Shown piece after piece: positions 31,967 through 47,333 of a stretch of DNA of 64,000 bases (positions are counted from its first letter, which is position 1; each line of letters opens with the position of its first letter). The notes under the pieces are model-generated. The model did no database searches and was not told where the DNA came from. It saw only the letters and a program-made list of their open reading frames with translations. This DNA comes from Arthrobacter sp. zg-Y20 (GTDB lineage Bacteria > Actinomycetota > Actinomycetes > Actinomycetales > Micrococcaceae). The stretch covers positions 1,364,001 to 1,428,000 of the forward strand of contig NZ_CP126241.1 in the NCBI RefSeq assembly GCF_030142075.1. Reading direction: 5' to 3'. Position numbers and translations under genes: made by a program.

Positions 31967-31996
31967 GCCCACCCCGTGGGCTGGAATGGTTTTTTT
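31967..31996 (+). promoter_or_regulatory. Terminator-like hairpin in the rRNA leader
   Basis: GCCCAC-CCC-GTGGGC (31967-31981) is followed after 8 nt by seven T residues (31990-31996). It lies downstream of the boxA element and upstream of 16S. The gap before the T-run makes it a weak terminator; it may simply be leader structure. Confidence 0.4.
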
Positions 31997-32068
31997 AGCT
32001 GGTTTCGAATTTAGTGCAGTGCCTGGCGGCCAATTTTCCTTGGCCCCGGCATTGTGTCTGTATGAACA

Positions 32069-37244
<5,176 letters not shown>

Positions 37245-37304
37245 CATCAACACCTGGGGAAACACGACTTCAAACGGTTTCCCAATGTAGAGGGTGTTGT
37301 GATC

Positions 37305-37358
37305 ATGCTGCTTGCGTCCACTATGTGGTTCCCGGACAACAACCCGTCAAGGGTTGTT
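37305..37358 (+). other. 23S-5S spacer with the 3' arm of the 23S processing stem
   Basis: 37309-37345 is complementary to 33974-34010 (36 of 37 positions pair, four by G-U). The same area can form a local hairpin AACAACCC-GTCAA-GGGTTGTT (37338-37358). The two structures exclude each other. The rest of the spacer (37245-37472) shows no gene. Confidence 0.8.
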
Positions 37359-37472
37359 CCCCCTGGGAACGAATGAACACTATATTTGAATATTTGCTTA
37401 CGTCTTTTTGATGTTCGTGATCATTGTTTTCCCCACGCACACTGTTTTTGGGTGTGTGGTGCGGGTGGAAGG

Positions 37473-37591
37473 GTTACGGCGGTCATAGCGTGGGGGAAAC
37501 GCCCGGTCCCATTCCGAACCCGGAAGCTAAGACCCACAGCGCCGATGGTACTGCATCCGGGAGGGTGTGGGAGAGTAGGTCACCGCCGGAC
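37473..37591 (+). rRNA. rrf: 5S ribosomal RNA
   Basis: GTTACGGCGGTCATAGCGTG at the 5' end pairs with the 3' end AGTAGGTCACCGCCGGAC; the middle has CCCGGTCCCATTCCGAACCC and CCGATGGTACTGC as usual for 5S. Length about 119 nt; last gene of the rRNA operon. Ends estimated. Confidence 0.97.
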
Positions 37592-37600
37592 AAATTGTGG

Positions 37601-37636
37601 GGTGAGGCCCGTACCAGTGTTGGTACGGGCCTCACC
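37601..37636 (+). terminator. rRNA operon terminator
   Basis: Perfect 16-bp stem (37601-37616 with 37621-37636, loop GTGT) directly after 5S, followed by TGTTTA. Confidence 0.9.
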
Positions 37637-37886
37637 TGTTTAACCCGCCAAACTTTAACTAGACGATTGATCCAAACTGCCAGCCGGCAGGCCCGGGGTG
37701 GCGAGGGTCACCCTGATCCGGCCGTGCATACACGCCTGTGAATCGGTAGGTGGGGCCTGCCTGCACTAGAATTAGCTGAGGCGTTGAACGCCTCCCATAA
37801 CTTTTACATCTCCATTACAGGTACATAGTGACGAGCGACTGCAGTAAATTCCGTTGGTCGGCTCACGACGAGAGGAACTAGCCAGC
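37637..37886 (+). promoter_or_regulatory. Leader of the TPR-protein operon
   Basis: About 250 nt with no gene. It holds a 9-bp inverted repeat GGCAGGCCC...GGGCCTGCC flanking the middle part, a TAGAAT box (about 37767) that could be a -10, and a perfect hairpin GAGGCGT-TGA-ACGCCTC (37778-37794) followed by a T-rich stretch. AGAGGA (37871-37876) is the ribosome site for the next gene. The promoter call is weak. Confidence 0.4.
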
Positions 37887-39854
37887 ATGTCAGAGCAGAA
37901 CAACAGGGACCAGGATCGTAGCGGCGCACCGCGCCGGGATTCCCAGGGCCGCCCCGCCACGAATGACCGTAATGCCCCCAAACGCTGGGAAGACCGCAAG
38001 CCTGCCGGCCAGCGCAGCGGTTCGAACGAGCGTAAGCCGTTCTCTCGTGATGATCGTCCGCAGCGTGACAGCCGTCCTGCCCGTGATGGTGAGCGTAAGC
38101 CGTTTAGCCGTGATGACCGTCCGGCCCGTGATGGGGAGCGCAAGCAGTTCGGTGAGCGTAAGCCGTTCTCTCGTGATGATCGTCCGCAGCGTGACAGCCG
38201 TCCGCCCCGTGACAGTGAGCGTAGGCCGTTTAGCCGTGACGAGCGTCCGGCCCGTGATGGGGAGCGTCGCTCCTTCGGTGACCGCGGTGCTTCCGCTGGT
38301 CGTAAGCCGTTCTCTCGTGATGATCGTCCGCAGCGTGACAGCCGTCCGCCCCGTGATGGTGAGCGCAAGCAGTTCGGTGAGCGTAAGCCGTTTAGCCGTG
38401 ATGACCGTCCGGCCCGTGATGGGGAGCGCAAGCAGTTCGGTGAGCGTAAGCCGTTCTCTCGTGATGATCGTCCGCAGCGTGACAGCCGTCCGCCCCGTGA
38501 CAGTGAGCGTAAGCCGTTTAGCCGTGATGACCGTCCGGCCCGTGATGGGGAGCGCAAGCAGTTCGGTGAGCGTAAGCCGTTCTCTCGTGATGATCGTCCC
38601 CAGCGTGATGGGGAGCGTCGCTCCTTCGGTGACCGCGGTGCTTCCGCCGGCCGTAAGCCGTTCTCTCGTGATGATCGTCCGCAGCGTGACAGCCGTCCGC
38701 CCCGTGATGGTGAGCGCAAGCAGTTCGGTGAGCGTAAGCCGTTTAGCCGTGATGATCGTCCGCAGCGCGATAGCCGTCCGCCCCGTGGCGACCGCCCGGC
38801 ACAGCGCTCGGAGCGCCCGTCCTTCAGCCGCGACGAAGCCCCGGCAGCACCGCGGCCCCGCAATGCGAAGGACCTGCGCAGCGCCAACCGTCCCGACCGT
38901 GAGCGGTCCCCGGAAATCGACGAGGACGTCACCGGCCAGGAACTGGACAAGGTAACCCGTGCCCAGCTGCGCAACCTCGAAGAGGTCAACGGCGAGTGGG
39001 TCTCCAAGCACCTGGTGATGGCCGGGCGATTGATCGACGACGAGCCGGAGCTTGCTTTCCAGCACGCCCTGGCAGCCAGTCGCCGCGGCGGCCGCATGGC
39101 CGTAGTCCGCGAGGCAGTGGGCCTCACCGCTTATGCTGCCGAACACTTCGGCGAAGCACTGCGTGAGTTCCGGACGTACCGCCGGATCAGCGGCTCCAAC
39201 GCCTACCTGCCGATGATGGCCGACTGCGAACGCGGATTGGGTCACCCGGAAAGGGCACTGGACCTGGTCCGTTCCGAGGACGCCAAGGACCTGGACGTCG
39301 CCGGTCAGGTGGAGCTGGCCATCGTGGCCTCCGGTGCGCGCATGGACATGGAACAGTTCGAAGCCGCCGTCACGGCCCTGGAAATCCCGCAGCTGGACCG
39401 CAACCGTGCGTTCTCCTACAGCCCGCGCCTGTTCCGTGCCTACGCAGACGCGCTGGAACTGGTCGGCCGCAACGACGAAGCCGAACAGTGGCGCAAGCAG
39501 GCCCTTCGTGCCGACAGTGCCCTCGGTCTGGGCGATTTCGCCGAGCCGGAGATCTTCGACCTCGTCCCTGAAGAGGAAGAGCGCAAGGACCGCCGCTCCG
39601 AGCCCCGCGAGGACCGCTCAGGTGCCTATTTCGAGGCTGAAGCACCGGTTTCCAAGGACAACTCGGTGGTGGACGTAGACGCGGATGCACTGCCCGGCGA
39701 CGAGCAGGAAGCCCTGCTCACCGAGGCCGGCGACGTCGATGATGCCGACGACGTCGAGGTCACCGTGAAGGACCTGGACCTCGGCGACGACGACGATGAG
39801 GAAACCGCCCGCGAAGACGCCGACGAGACGGAGCACCAGCACCTTGACGACTGA
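37887..39854 (+). CDS. TPR-like protein with long Arg/Asp-rich repeat region
   Basis: A 655-residue protein. Residues about 45-310 are low-complexity, built from repeats such as RKPFSRDDRPQRDSRPPRDG and ERKQFGE, strongly charged and surely disordered. The C-terminal part (about 350-560) is a conserved helical repeat domain found at this locus in actinobacteria: VTRAQLRNLEEVNGEWVSKH, AFQHALAASRRGGRMAVVRE, REFRTYRRISGSNAYLPMMA, DRNRAFSYSPRLFRAYADAL. An acidic tail ends the chain. Function unknown. It overlaps the HAD gene by 11 nt. The repeat DNA uses many CGT and GAT codons, unlike the GC-rich third positions nearby. Confidence 0.88.
   Translation: MSEQNNRDQDRSGAPRRDSQGRPATNDRNAPKRWEDRKPAGQRSGSNERKPFSRDDRPQRDSRPARDGERKPFSRDDRPARDGERKQFGERKPFSRDDRPQRDSRPPRDSERRPFSRDERPARDGERRSFGDRGASAGRKPFSRDDRPQRDSRPPRDGERKQFGERKPFSRDDRPARDGERKQFGERKPFSRDDRPQRDSRPPRDSERKPFSRDDRPARDGERKQFGERKPFSRDDRPQRDGERRSFGDRGASAGRKPFSRDDRPQRDSRPPRDGERKQFGERKPFSRDDRPQRDSRPPRGDRPAQRSERPSFSRDEAPAAPRPRNAKDLRSANRPDRERSPEIDEDVTGQELDKVTRAQLRNLEEVNGEWVSKHLVMAGRLIDDEPELAFQHALAASRRGGRMAVVREAVGLTAYAAEHFGEALREFRTYRRISGSNAYLPMMADCERGLGHPERALDLVRSEDAKDLDVAGQVELAIVASGARMDMEQFEAAVTALEIPQLDRNRAFSYSPRLFRAYADALELVGRNDEAEQWRKQALRADSALGLGDFAEPEIFDLVPEEEERKDRRSEPREDRSGAYFEAEAPVSKDNSVVDVDADALPGDEQEALLTEAGDVDDADDVEVTVKDLDLGDDDDEETAREDADETEHQHLDD
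38028..38790 (+). repeat. Intragenic coding repeat array
   Basis: Near-identical copies of GAGCGTAAGCCGTTCTCTCG... and GAGCGCAAGCAGTTCGGT alternate through the disordered region of the TPR gene. A higher-order unit of about 155 bp starting GATGGGGAGCGTCGCTCCTT is present twice (38255-38411 and 38608-38763) with only a few base differences. Copies match at silent positions too, which suggests recent duplication or gene conversion. Confidence 0.9.
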
Positions 39855-40845
39855 TACCTCCCTGGTCTCCGGGTATGACGCGGTCTTTTCCGATCTGGAC
39901 GGCGTGGTTTACGCCGGTCCGCATGCCATACCCGGAGCCGTGGAGGCACTGGGACGGCTGGCGGATGTATCCGTTCAGCTTGCCTACGTCACCAACAACG
40001 CCTCACGCTCCTCGGAAACGGTTGCAGCGCACCTGCGCGAGCTCGGTGCGCCCGCAACGGCGGAAACTGTTTTCGGATCCGCGCAGGCCGGCGCTGAACT
40101 GCTGGCCGAGAAGGTGGCACCCGGAGCCAGAGTCCTGGTGACCGGCAGCGCCACGCTGGCCGCCGCCGTCGAAGCGCAGGGGCTCACCGTGGTCAGGTCG
40201 GCTGATGACCAGCCCGATGCCGTCATCCAGGGATTTGATCCGTCCCTGGGCTGGAAGGACCTGGCCGAGGCGGCGTTCGCCGTCGGCCGGGGCGCGGTCT
40301 GGGTGGCCACCAACACTGATCTGTCCATTCCCCAGGCCCGCGGTATTGCGCCCGGCAACGGCACCCTCGTGGCCGCCGTCGGCGCCGCCACCGGCAAAGT
40401 TCCGTTTGTGGCCGGCAAGCCGGAGGCGCCGCTGTTTACGACGGCGGCCCGCCACCTGGGCGTCCACCGCCCGCTGGTGGTGGGGGACCGCCTGGACACG
40501 GACATCCTGGGCGGCACCAACGCCGGCTTCGACACCGCCCTGGTCCTCACCGGGGTGGATACACCCCTGACTGCGCTGGCGGCCCGCACTCCCGAACGCC
40601 CGGCGTACCTCATCAGCAACCTGGAAGCTTTTTTTGCGCCCTATCCGGAGACGACCGCCGACGGCGCCCGCTACCGCTGCGGGAACGCTGCTGCCTGGGT
40701 GGAGGACAACGTCCTGGTGATTGACGGCGATTCCTCGGATCTGGACAGCTGGCGGGCCGCCTGCGCCGCCTGGTGGGGGGCCCGGCCGGATGTTGCAACG
40801 GCTTCAACCCCCGAGATCCGCTGGACTGTCACCGGGCGCGGATAA
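39844..40845 (+). CDS. HAD superfamily IIA sugar phosphatase-like protein
   Basis: A 333-residue NagD-like phosphatase. HAD motif I is VFSDLDGVVYAGPHAIPGA, motif II AYVTNNASRSSETVA, the NagD-type insert includes VATNTDLSIPQARGIAPGNG and motif III/IV region FVAGKPEAPLFTTAARHLGV, LVVGDRLDTDILGG. The substrate is unknown. No ATG lies near the conserved start; TTG at 39844 with GGAG about 10 nt upstream gives MTTDTSLVSGYDAVFSDLDG, which fits the family, and overlaps the TPR gene by 11 nt. Same position as the HAD gene next to tlyA in mycobacteria. Confidence 0.9.
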   Translation: MTTDTSLVSGYDAVFSDLDGVVYAGPHAIPGAVEALGRLADVSVQLAYVTNNASRSSETVAAHLRELGAPATAETVFGSAQAGAELLAEKVAPGARVLVTGSATLAAAVEAQGLTVVRSADDQPDAVIQGFDPSLGWKDLAEAAFAVGRGAVWVATNTDLSIPQARGIAPGNGTLVAAVGAATGKVPFVAGKPEAPLFTTAARHLGVHRPLVVGDRLDTDILGGTNAGFDTALVLTGVDTPLTALAARTPERPAYLISNLEAFFAPYPETTADGARYRCGNAAAWVEDNVLVIDGDSSDLDSWRAACAAWWGARPDVATASTPEIRWTVTGRG

Positions 40846-40876
40846 GCTTCCGTCAGACGCTTCGCCCGTTACGGGA

Positions 40877-40962
40877 CTGCCTGAACACACTGCCTGAACA
40901 CACTGCCTGAACACACCGCCTGAACACACCGCCTGAACACACCGCCTGAACACACCGCCTCA
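40877..40962. repeat. 13-bp tandem repeat
   Basis: Six full copies of CYGCCTGAACACA (three CTG then three CCG versions, 40877-40954) plus a partial copy, in the 142-bp gap between the HAD gene and the small gene, ending about 12 bp before an AGGAGG ribosome site. 13 is not a multiple of 3, and no gene is expected here. Confidence 0.95.
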
Positions 40963-40987
40963 ATAGCCATTTCCAGGAGGACCACAG

Positions 40988-41215
40988 ATGCCCGATTCCC
41001 ATCCCGCGTGGCCGGATTCTCCGGCAGCAACGGGGGACCCCGCTGTGGATGCCCTGCTGGAGGGACTTTCCGCTCTCGCCGGAGAGCCGGTGTCCGGACA
41101 GGCGGCTGCCTACGCCGCCCTGCATGACGGGCTGCTGGCAGAACTGAACACTGAACCGGATGTGGCAGCAGCGTCCGGTGCCCCTATGCCGGGCGGCCCC
41201 CGGGCAGGCCGCTAG
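40988..41215 (+). CDS. Small conserved protein between HAD phosphatase and TlyA genes
   Basis: A 75-residue protein: MPDSHPAWPDSPAATGDPAV, then a helical middle (DALLEGLSALAGEPVSGQAA, YAALHDGLLAELN), and a Gly/Pro tail. A strong AGGAGG lies 8 nt before the ATG, and a small gene occupies the same position in mycobacteria, which supports it as real. Function unknown. Ends 1 bp before tlyA. Confidence 0.75.
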   Translation: MPDSHPAWPDSPAATGDPAVDALLEGLSALAGEPVSGQAAAYAALHDGLLAELNTEPDVAAASGAPMPGGPRAGR

Positions 41216-41216
41216 G

Positions 41217-42083
41217 ATGTCCAGGCTCGACCAGGAACTGGTGACCCGCGGGCTGGCCCGCTCCCGCACCCAGGCTGCCAAGCTGATTGCCGCCGGCCGC
41301 GTCCTGCGCGGCGGCCAGCCTGCGGCCAAAGCGTCAACGCCGGTGGACGCTTCTGAGTCCCTTGAAGTGCTCGACGACGGCCTGCCGGATTACGTCAGCC
41401 GCGCCGGCCACAAACTGGCCGGCGCCCTGGCCGCCTTCCCCGCCGTACAGCCGCAGGGGCTGCGGTGCCTGGACGCCGGTGCTTCCACCGGCGGATTCAC
41501 CGACGTCCTGCTGCGCTCAGGCGCCGCGCACGTAGCCGCGGTGGACGTGGGACACGGTCAGCTGGTGGAACCGCTGCGGCAGGATCCGCGCGTCAGCGTC
41601 TATGAGGGCATGAACGTGCGGTACCTGGACCCTGATCATATTGGCGGCACCGTTGACCTGACTGTTGCCGACCTGTCCTTTATCTCGCTGACCATGGTGG
41701 TGAACGCCCTTGCCGGAGCCACACGCCCCGGGGGCAGCCTGCTGCTGATGGTGAAGCCGCAGTTTGAGGTGGGCCGTGAGAGGCTGGACCGTACCGGCGT
41801 CGTTACTGATCCGGGGCAGCACCGCCTGGCCGTGACGGCAGTTGCCGCCGCAGCCTTGGCCGCAGGACTGCATATAGCCGGTATCGCTCCCAGCCCGCTG
41901 CCGGGACAGAACGGCAACGTGGAGTTCTTTATGTGGCTGCAGGTACCGGCACAGCGGAAGGACCGGGGCAAGGAGAACGGGCAGGATACGCAGCAGGCGG
42001 AGGAAGCAGCCGCCCGGCTGGTTGGGGAAGCGTTCGCCGGATTCGACCGGTTTGCGGAGCACGAACCGGCCGTAGAAGACTGA
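41217..42083 (+). CDS. tlyA: TlyA-family rRNA 2'-O-methyltransferase
   Basis: A 288-residue protein with an N-terminal S4 RNA-binding domain (RLDQELVTRGLARSRTQAAK) and an FtsJ-like Rossmann methyltransferase domain: GLRCLDAGASTGGFTDVLLR (SAM site), DLTVADLSFISLTMV and LLMVKPQFEVGRE. In mycobacteria TlyA methylates 16S and 23S rRNA and its loss gives capreomycin resistance. ATG 41217 follows the small gene's stop by one base. The C-terminus has a charged extension (about 255-288). Confidence 0.93.
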   Translation: MSRLDQELVTRGLARSRTQAAKLIAAGRVLRGGQPAAKASTPVDASESLEVLDDGLPDYVSRAGHKLAGALAAFPAVQPQGLRCLDAGASTGGFTDVLLRSGAAHVAAVDVGHGQLVEPLRQDPRVSVYEGMNVRYLDPDHIGGTVDLTVADLSFISLTMVVNALAGATRPGGSLLLMVKPQFEVGRERLDRTGVVTDPGQHRLAVTAVAAAALAAGLHIAGIAPSPLPGQNGNVEFFMWLQVPAQRKDRGKENGQDTQQAEEAAARLVGEAFAGFDRFAEHEPAVED

Positions 42084-42136
42084 CGGGTGGGCGTGCCGTA
42101 CACATTGCCCGTAGACGGAAAAGGATGAAGACGCAG

Positions 42137-43171
42137 ATGAGCAGACGGATACTGGTCCTGGCCCACACGGGACGGCGGGACGCCATGACTGCTGCCCAGG
42201 AAACCTGCACCCAGCTTCATTCCTCCGGCCTCGTGCCGGTAATGCGCCGCTGCGACCTCGAAGACATCCAAGCTGAATACGGCGTGCTCACGGCGCCCAC
42301 CGAAATCCTGGACGAGGACGTGGCACTGGAAGATGTGGACCTGGGCATGGTCCTGGGCGGGGACGGAACCATCCTGCGGGCCGCTGAACTGGTCCGCGGA
42401 ACAACCGTGCCCTTGCTGGGCGTCAACCTGGGCCACGTGGGTTTCCTGGCCGAAAGCGAACGCGCGGACCTGGCCCAAACCGTGCACTGGGTGGTGGAAC
42501 GCGCCTACACCGTCGAAGAGCGGATGACCATCGACGTTAAGGTCTGGCACAGCAACAAGCTGATTGCCCACACCTGGGCATTGAACGAGGCAGCGGTGGA
42601 GAAAGCCGACCGGCAGCGGATGCTGGAAGTGGTCATGGAGGTCGACGGCCGCCCCATCAGCTCCTTCGGATGCGACGGCGTGGTGATGGCAACCCCCACC
42701 GGTTCCACGGCCTACGCCTTTTCCGCCGGTGGCCCCGTCGTCTGGCCGGAGGTAGAAGCCCTGCTCCTGGCCCCCATCAGCGCCCACGCCCTGTTTGCCA
42801 AGCCCCTCGTAGTGGCGCCCACATCCGTCCTGGCGGTGGAAATCCTCACCCGCACGGACGCCTCCGGGGTGCTGTGGTGCGACGGGCGGCGCAGCGTGGA
42901 CCTGCCTCCGGGCTCCCGGGTCGAGGTCACCCGGTCGGCCACCCCGGTACGGCTGGCCCGCACCCACAAAACGCCCTTCTCGGAACGGTTGGTCCGGAAA
43001 TTCCAGCTACCCACCACCGGCTGGCGCGGGCCGGTGTCCGGCCCGGTCCCGGGCACCCAGTTGAGCCCCGCGGCCCGGGTCGCGGAGGCTCGGGTCGGGG
43101 AAACCGGGGCCGTGTCGGACAGTGCAGCTTCGGACAAAGCAGCTTCGGACAATGGAGGCGTGGTCGAATGA
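42137..43171 (+). CDS. nadK: NAD kinase
   Basis: Makes NADP from NAD and ATP. Motifs: RRILVLAHTGRRD start, GMVLGGDGTILRAAELVRG (GGDGT), GVNLGHVGFLAE, and GCDGVVMATPTGSTAYAFSAGG. The chain is 344 residues; about 45 residues beyond the usual end are Pro/Ala/Ser-rich with an AASDKAASDN repeat. ATG 42137 is favoured, 42125 is possible. Its last codon overlaps the recN start as ATGA. Confidence 0.95.
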   Translation: MSRRILVLAHTGRRDAMTAAQETCTQLHSSGLVPVMRRCDLEDIQAEYGVLTAPTEILDEDVALEDVDLGMVLGGDGTILRAAELVRGTTVPLLGVNLGHVGFLAESERADLAQTVHWVVERAYTVEERMTIDVKVWHSNKLIAHTWALNEAAVEKADRQRMLEVVMEVDGRPISSFGCDGVVMATPTGSTAYAFSAGGPVVWPEVEALLLAPISAHALFAKPLVVAPTSVLAVEILTRTDASGVLWCDGRRSVDLPPGSRVEVTRSATPVRLARTHKTPFSERLVRKFQLPTTGWRGPVSGPVPGTQLSPAARVAEARVGETGAVSDSAASDKAASDNGGVVE

Positions 43172-44889
43172 TTGAGGAAATCCGCATCAGGGACCTCGGC
43201 GTCATCACCGATGCCACTTTGGACCTCGGTCCGGGCTTTACCGTGGTGACCGGTGAAACCGGCGCGGGCAAGACCATGGTGATCACCGCCCTTGGGCTGC
43301 TCCTTGGCGCCCGGTCCGACGCCGGTGCCGTGCGCATCGGGGCCAAGTCCGCCGTCGCCGAGGCGCTGGTCCATGTCGACCCGCATAGCGCCGCCGCAGT
43401 GCGCGCCGCCGAAGCGGGAGCCGAACTCGAGGAGTACGACGGCGCCGCTGAACTGACGCTGGTACGCACCGTTAACGCCGACGGCCGCAGCCGGGCCCAC
43501 GTGGGCGGCCGGTCTGCTCCGGTGGGTGTCCTGGCCGAGGTGGGCGAACACCTGGTGGTGGTGCACGGGCAGACGGACCAGCTGCGTCTCAAGAGCGCCG
43601 CCGCGCAGCGCGAGGCGCTGGATAAATATGCAGGAGCGCCGCTGGCTGCGGAGCTGGGCGCCTACCGTGAGGACTACGCCCGCTGGCGCGCCGCCGCCAA
43701 GGAACTGGCCGAACTGCGGGACCAGGCACGGGACCGTCTGCGCGAGGCCGAATACCTCACCGCAGCACTGGAAGAAATCGAAGCCGTGGACCCGCAGCCG
43801 GGGGAGGACGAGTCCCTGAAGGCCGAGGCGATGCGCCTGAGCAACCTCGAAGAGCTGCGGACCGCAGCGGTGGGAGCCCACGCGGCCCTGATTGCCGACG
43901 ATTTCGCCGACGGCGGCGACGCGACCTCACTGGTGGACGCCGCCAAACGCCAACTGGAATCCGCCGGCGAACATGACCCGGCGCTGGCCGATGCCGGCAC
44001 GCGGTTGGCCGAAGTGGGTTACATCCTCGCGGACATCGCCACCGAGTTGGCCAGTTACGGTGCCTCCCTTGACTCCGAGGGTCCGGGACGGCTGGCCGAA
44101 GTGGAGGCCCGCCGCGCTGAGCTGGCCGGGCTGGTCCGCAAGTACGCCCCGTCCATCGACGGCGTGCTTCAGTGGAGCGGTGAAAGCGCCAAACGGCTTG
44201 CCGAGCTCAGCTCCGATGACACGCGCATCGAAGCCCTGGAAGCGGAGATCACTGCCCTGGGTGAGGCGCTGGAGAACAGGGGAGCGGCCCTGACCAAGCT
44301 GCGGACCGAAGCAGCCGCGGAACTGGCACAGCGGGTCAGTGACGAGCTGACGGCCCTGGCCATGAAGGACGCCAACCTGGTCATCGAGGTGGAGCCGGCC
44401 GGCGAGCCCGGTCCGCACGGCGCTGACACCATTGCCTTCCTGCTGGCGCCGCACCCCGGTGCGCCTGCCCGCCCGCTGGGCAAGGGCGCGTCCGGCGGTG
44501 AACTGTCCCGCGTTATGCTGGCTATCGAAGTGGTGCTCGCCGCCGTGGACCCGGTGCCCACCTTCATTTTCGACGAAGTGGATGCCGGCGTCGGCGGCAA
44601 GGCCGCCGTCGAAATCGGCCGCCGGCTGGCCATGCTCGCCCGGCACGTGCAGGTGATCGTGGTGACCCACCTCCCGCAGGTGGCAGCCTTCGCCGACCAT
44701 CACATCCGTGTGATCAAGACCTCCACTGCGGCCGACGACGGCACGGGCGTTACCGCCAGCGACGTCCGCGTGCTCGGCCACGAGGAACGGATCAAGGAAC
44801 TCGCACGGATGCTGGCCGGCCAGGAGGATTCGGCAACGGCACGCGCCCACGCCGAGGAACTGCTGGAAGCAGCGGGACATCTCCAATAA
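43168..44889 (+). CDS. recN: DNA repair protein RecN
   Basis: SMC-like ATPase for double-strand break repair. N-terminal Walker A GETGAGKT (29-36), then GGRSAPVGVLAEVGEHLVVV HGQ region, a coiled-coil middle (about 170-390), and the C-terminal half site with GASGGELSRVMLAIEVVLA (signature) and TFIFDEVDAGVGGKAA (Walker B), followed by VTHLPQVAAFADHH. 573 residues. Start ATG 43168 overlaps nadK; conserved partner order in actinobacteria. Confidence 0.96.
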   Translation: MIEEIRIRDLGVITDATLDLGPGFTVVTGETGAGKTMVITALGLLLGARSDAGAVRIGAKSAVAEALVHVDPHSAAAVRAAEAGAELEEYDGAAELTLVRTVNADGRSRAHVGGRSAPVGVLAEVGEHLVVVHGQTDQLRLKSAAAQREALDKYAGAPLAAELGAYREDYARWRAAAKELAELRDQARDRLREAEYLTAALEEIEAVDPQPGEDESLKAEAMRLSNLEELRTAAVGAHAALIADDFADGGDATSLVDAAKRQLESAGEHDPALADAGTRLAEVGYILADIATELASYGASLDSEGPGRLAEVEARRAELAGLVRKYAPSIDGVLQWSGESAKRLAELSSDDTRIEALEAEITALGEALENRGAALTKLRTEAAAELAQRVSDELTALAMKDANLVIEVEPAGEPGPHGADTIAFLLAPHPGAPARPLGKGASGGELSRVMLAIEVVLAAVDPVPTFIFDEVDAGVGGKAAVEIGRRLAMLARHVQVIVVTHLPQVAAFADHHIRVIKTSTAADDGTGVTASDVRVLGHEERIKELARMLAGQEDSATARAHAEELLEAAGHLQ

Positions 44890-44952
44890 CCGTCCGCCGG
44901 AGACCCGAGTCTCCGGCAGATCCAGTGCAGGTTCTACTCGAATCAATAAAAG

Positions 44953-46647
<1,695 letters not shown>

Positions 46648-46651
46648 CCCC

Positions 46652-47320
46652 ATGGCACGGACAGAGGGGTTCGCAGATGAACAAAGCCCACGCCCGCTGC
46701 TGGCATCCGAAACGGTGTACAGCGGTCCGGTTTGGGACGTGGTCAAGGAGAAATTCACCCTGACCGACGGCGGCGAGCCCCTCGTCCGTGACTACATCAC
46801 CCACCCCGGCGCCGTGGCCATCCTGGCCATGAACGACGCCGGGCAAGTGCTCCTGATCAACCAGTACCGGCACCCGGTGCGGATGACCCTGTGGGAAATT
46901 CCGGCCGGCCTGCTGGATGTGGAGGGTGAAGACTTCCAAGTCGGCGCCGCCCGCGAGCTCGCAGAGGAAGCCGACCTGGTGGCCTCCGAATGGCAGGTCC
47001 TGACCGACCTGTTCCTCTCACCGGGTTCCTCCCGGGAAGCCCTGCGCATCTACCTGGCGCGGGGCATTTCCGAGGTGCCCGAAGCGGAGCGCCACATCCG
47101 CACCCATGAAGAAGCCGAAATCAAGGTGGAGTGGGTGGATCTGGACGTCGCCGTGGAGGCGGCCCTGCAGGGACGGATGCACAGCGCGTCCGCGGTAGCT
47201 GCCGTCCTGGCTGCCGCAGTGGCCCGCGGTAACGGTTTTCGCGGTCTCCGCGCGGCCAATGCACCGTGGCCCGAGCACCACTCGCAGCATTCCACCTGGG
47301 CCAACGGCCCGGTGCGCTAG
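46652..47320 (+). CDS. Nudix hydrolase, ADP-ribose pyrophosphatase-like
   Basis: A 222-residue protein with Nudix box [20 protein letters not shown] followed by EADL, preceded by [19 protein letters not shown] and followed by [16 protein letters not shown], typical of ADP-ribose hydrolases. ATG 46652 is 4 nt after pyrG. The C-terminal tail ([19 protein letters not shown]) is not family-like. The same gene follows pyrG in mycobacteria. Confidence 0.9.
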   Translation: MARTEGFADEQSPRPLLASETVYSGPVWDVVKEKFTLTDGGEPLVRDYITHPGAVAILAMNDAGQVLLINQYRHPVRMTLWEIPAGLLDVEGEDFQVGAARELAEEADLVASEWQVLTDLFLSPGSSREALRIYLARGISEVPEAERHIRTHEEAEIKVEWVDLDVAVEAALQGRMHSASAVAAVLAAAVARGNGFRGLRAANAPWPEHHSQHSTWANGPVR

Positions 47321-47333
47321 CCGGGACCACGCC

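Noticed and set aside
37772-39245. Long open frames on both strands opposite the TPR gene
   Set aside because: They are a by-product of the repetitive GC-skewed Arg/Asp codons; their translations are low-complexity ([17 protein letters not shown]) and they lack ribosome sites.
40877-40962. CRISPR array
   Set aside because: Units of 13 bp abut directly with no spacers and no cas genes nearby.
40853-41329. Minus-strand frame through the 13-bp repeat
   Set aside because: Its C-terminus is only a translation of the repeat (RRCVQAVCSGGVF) and it overlaps real genes on the other strand.
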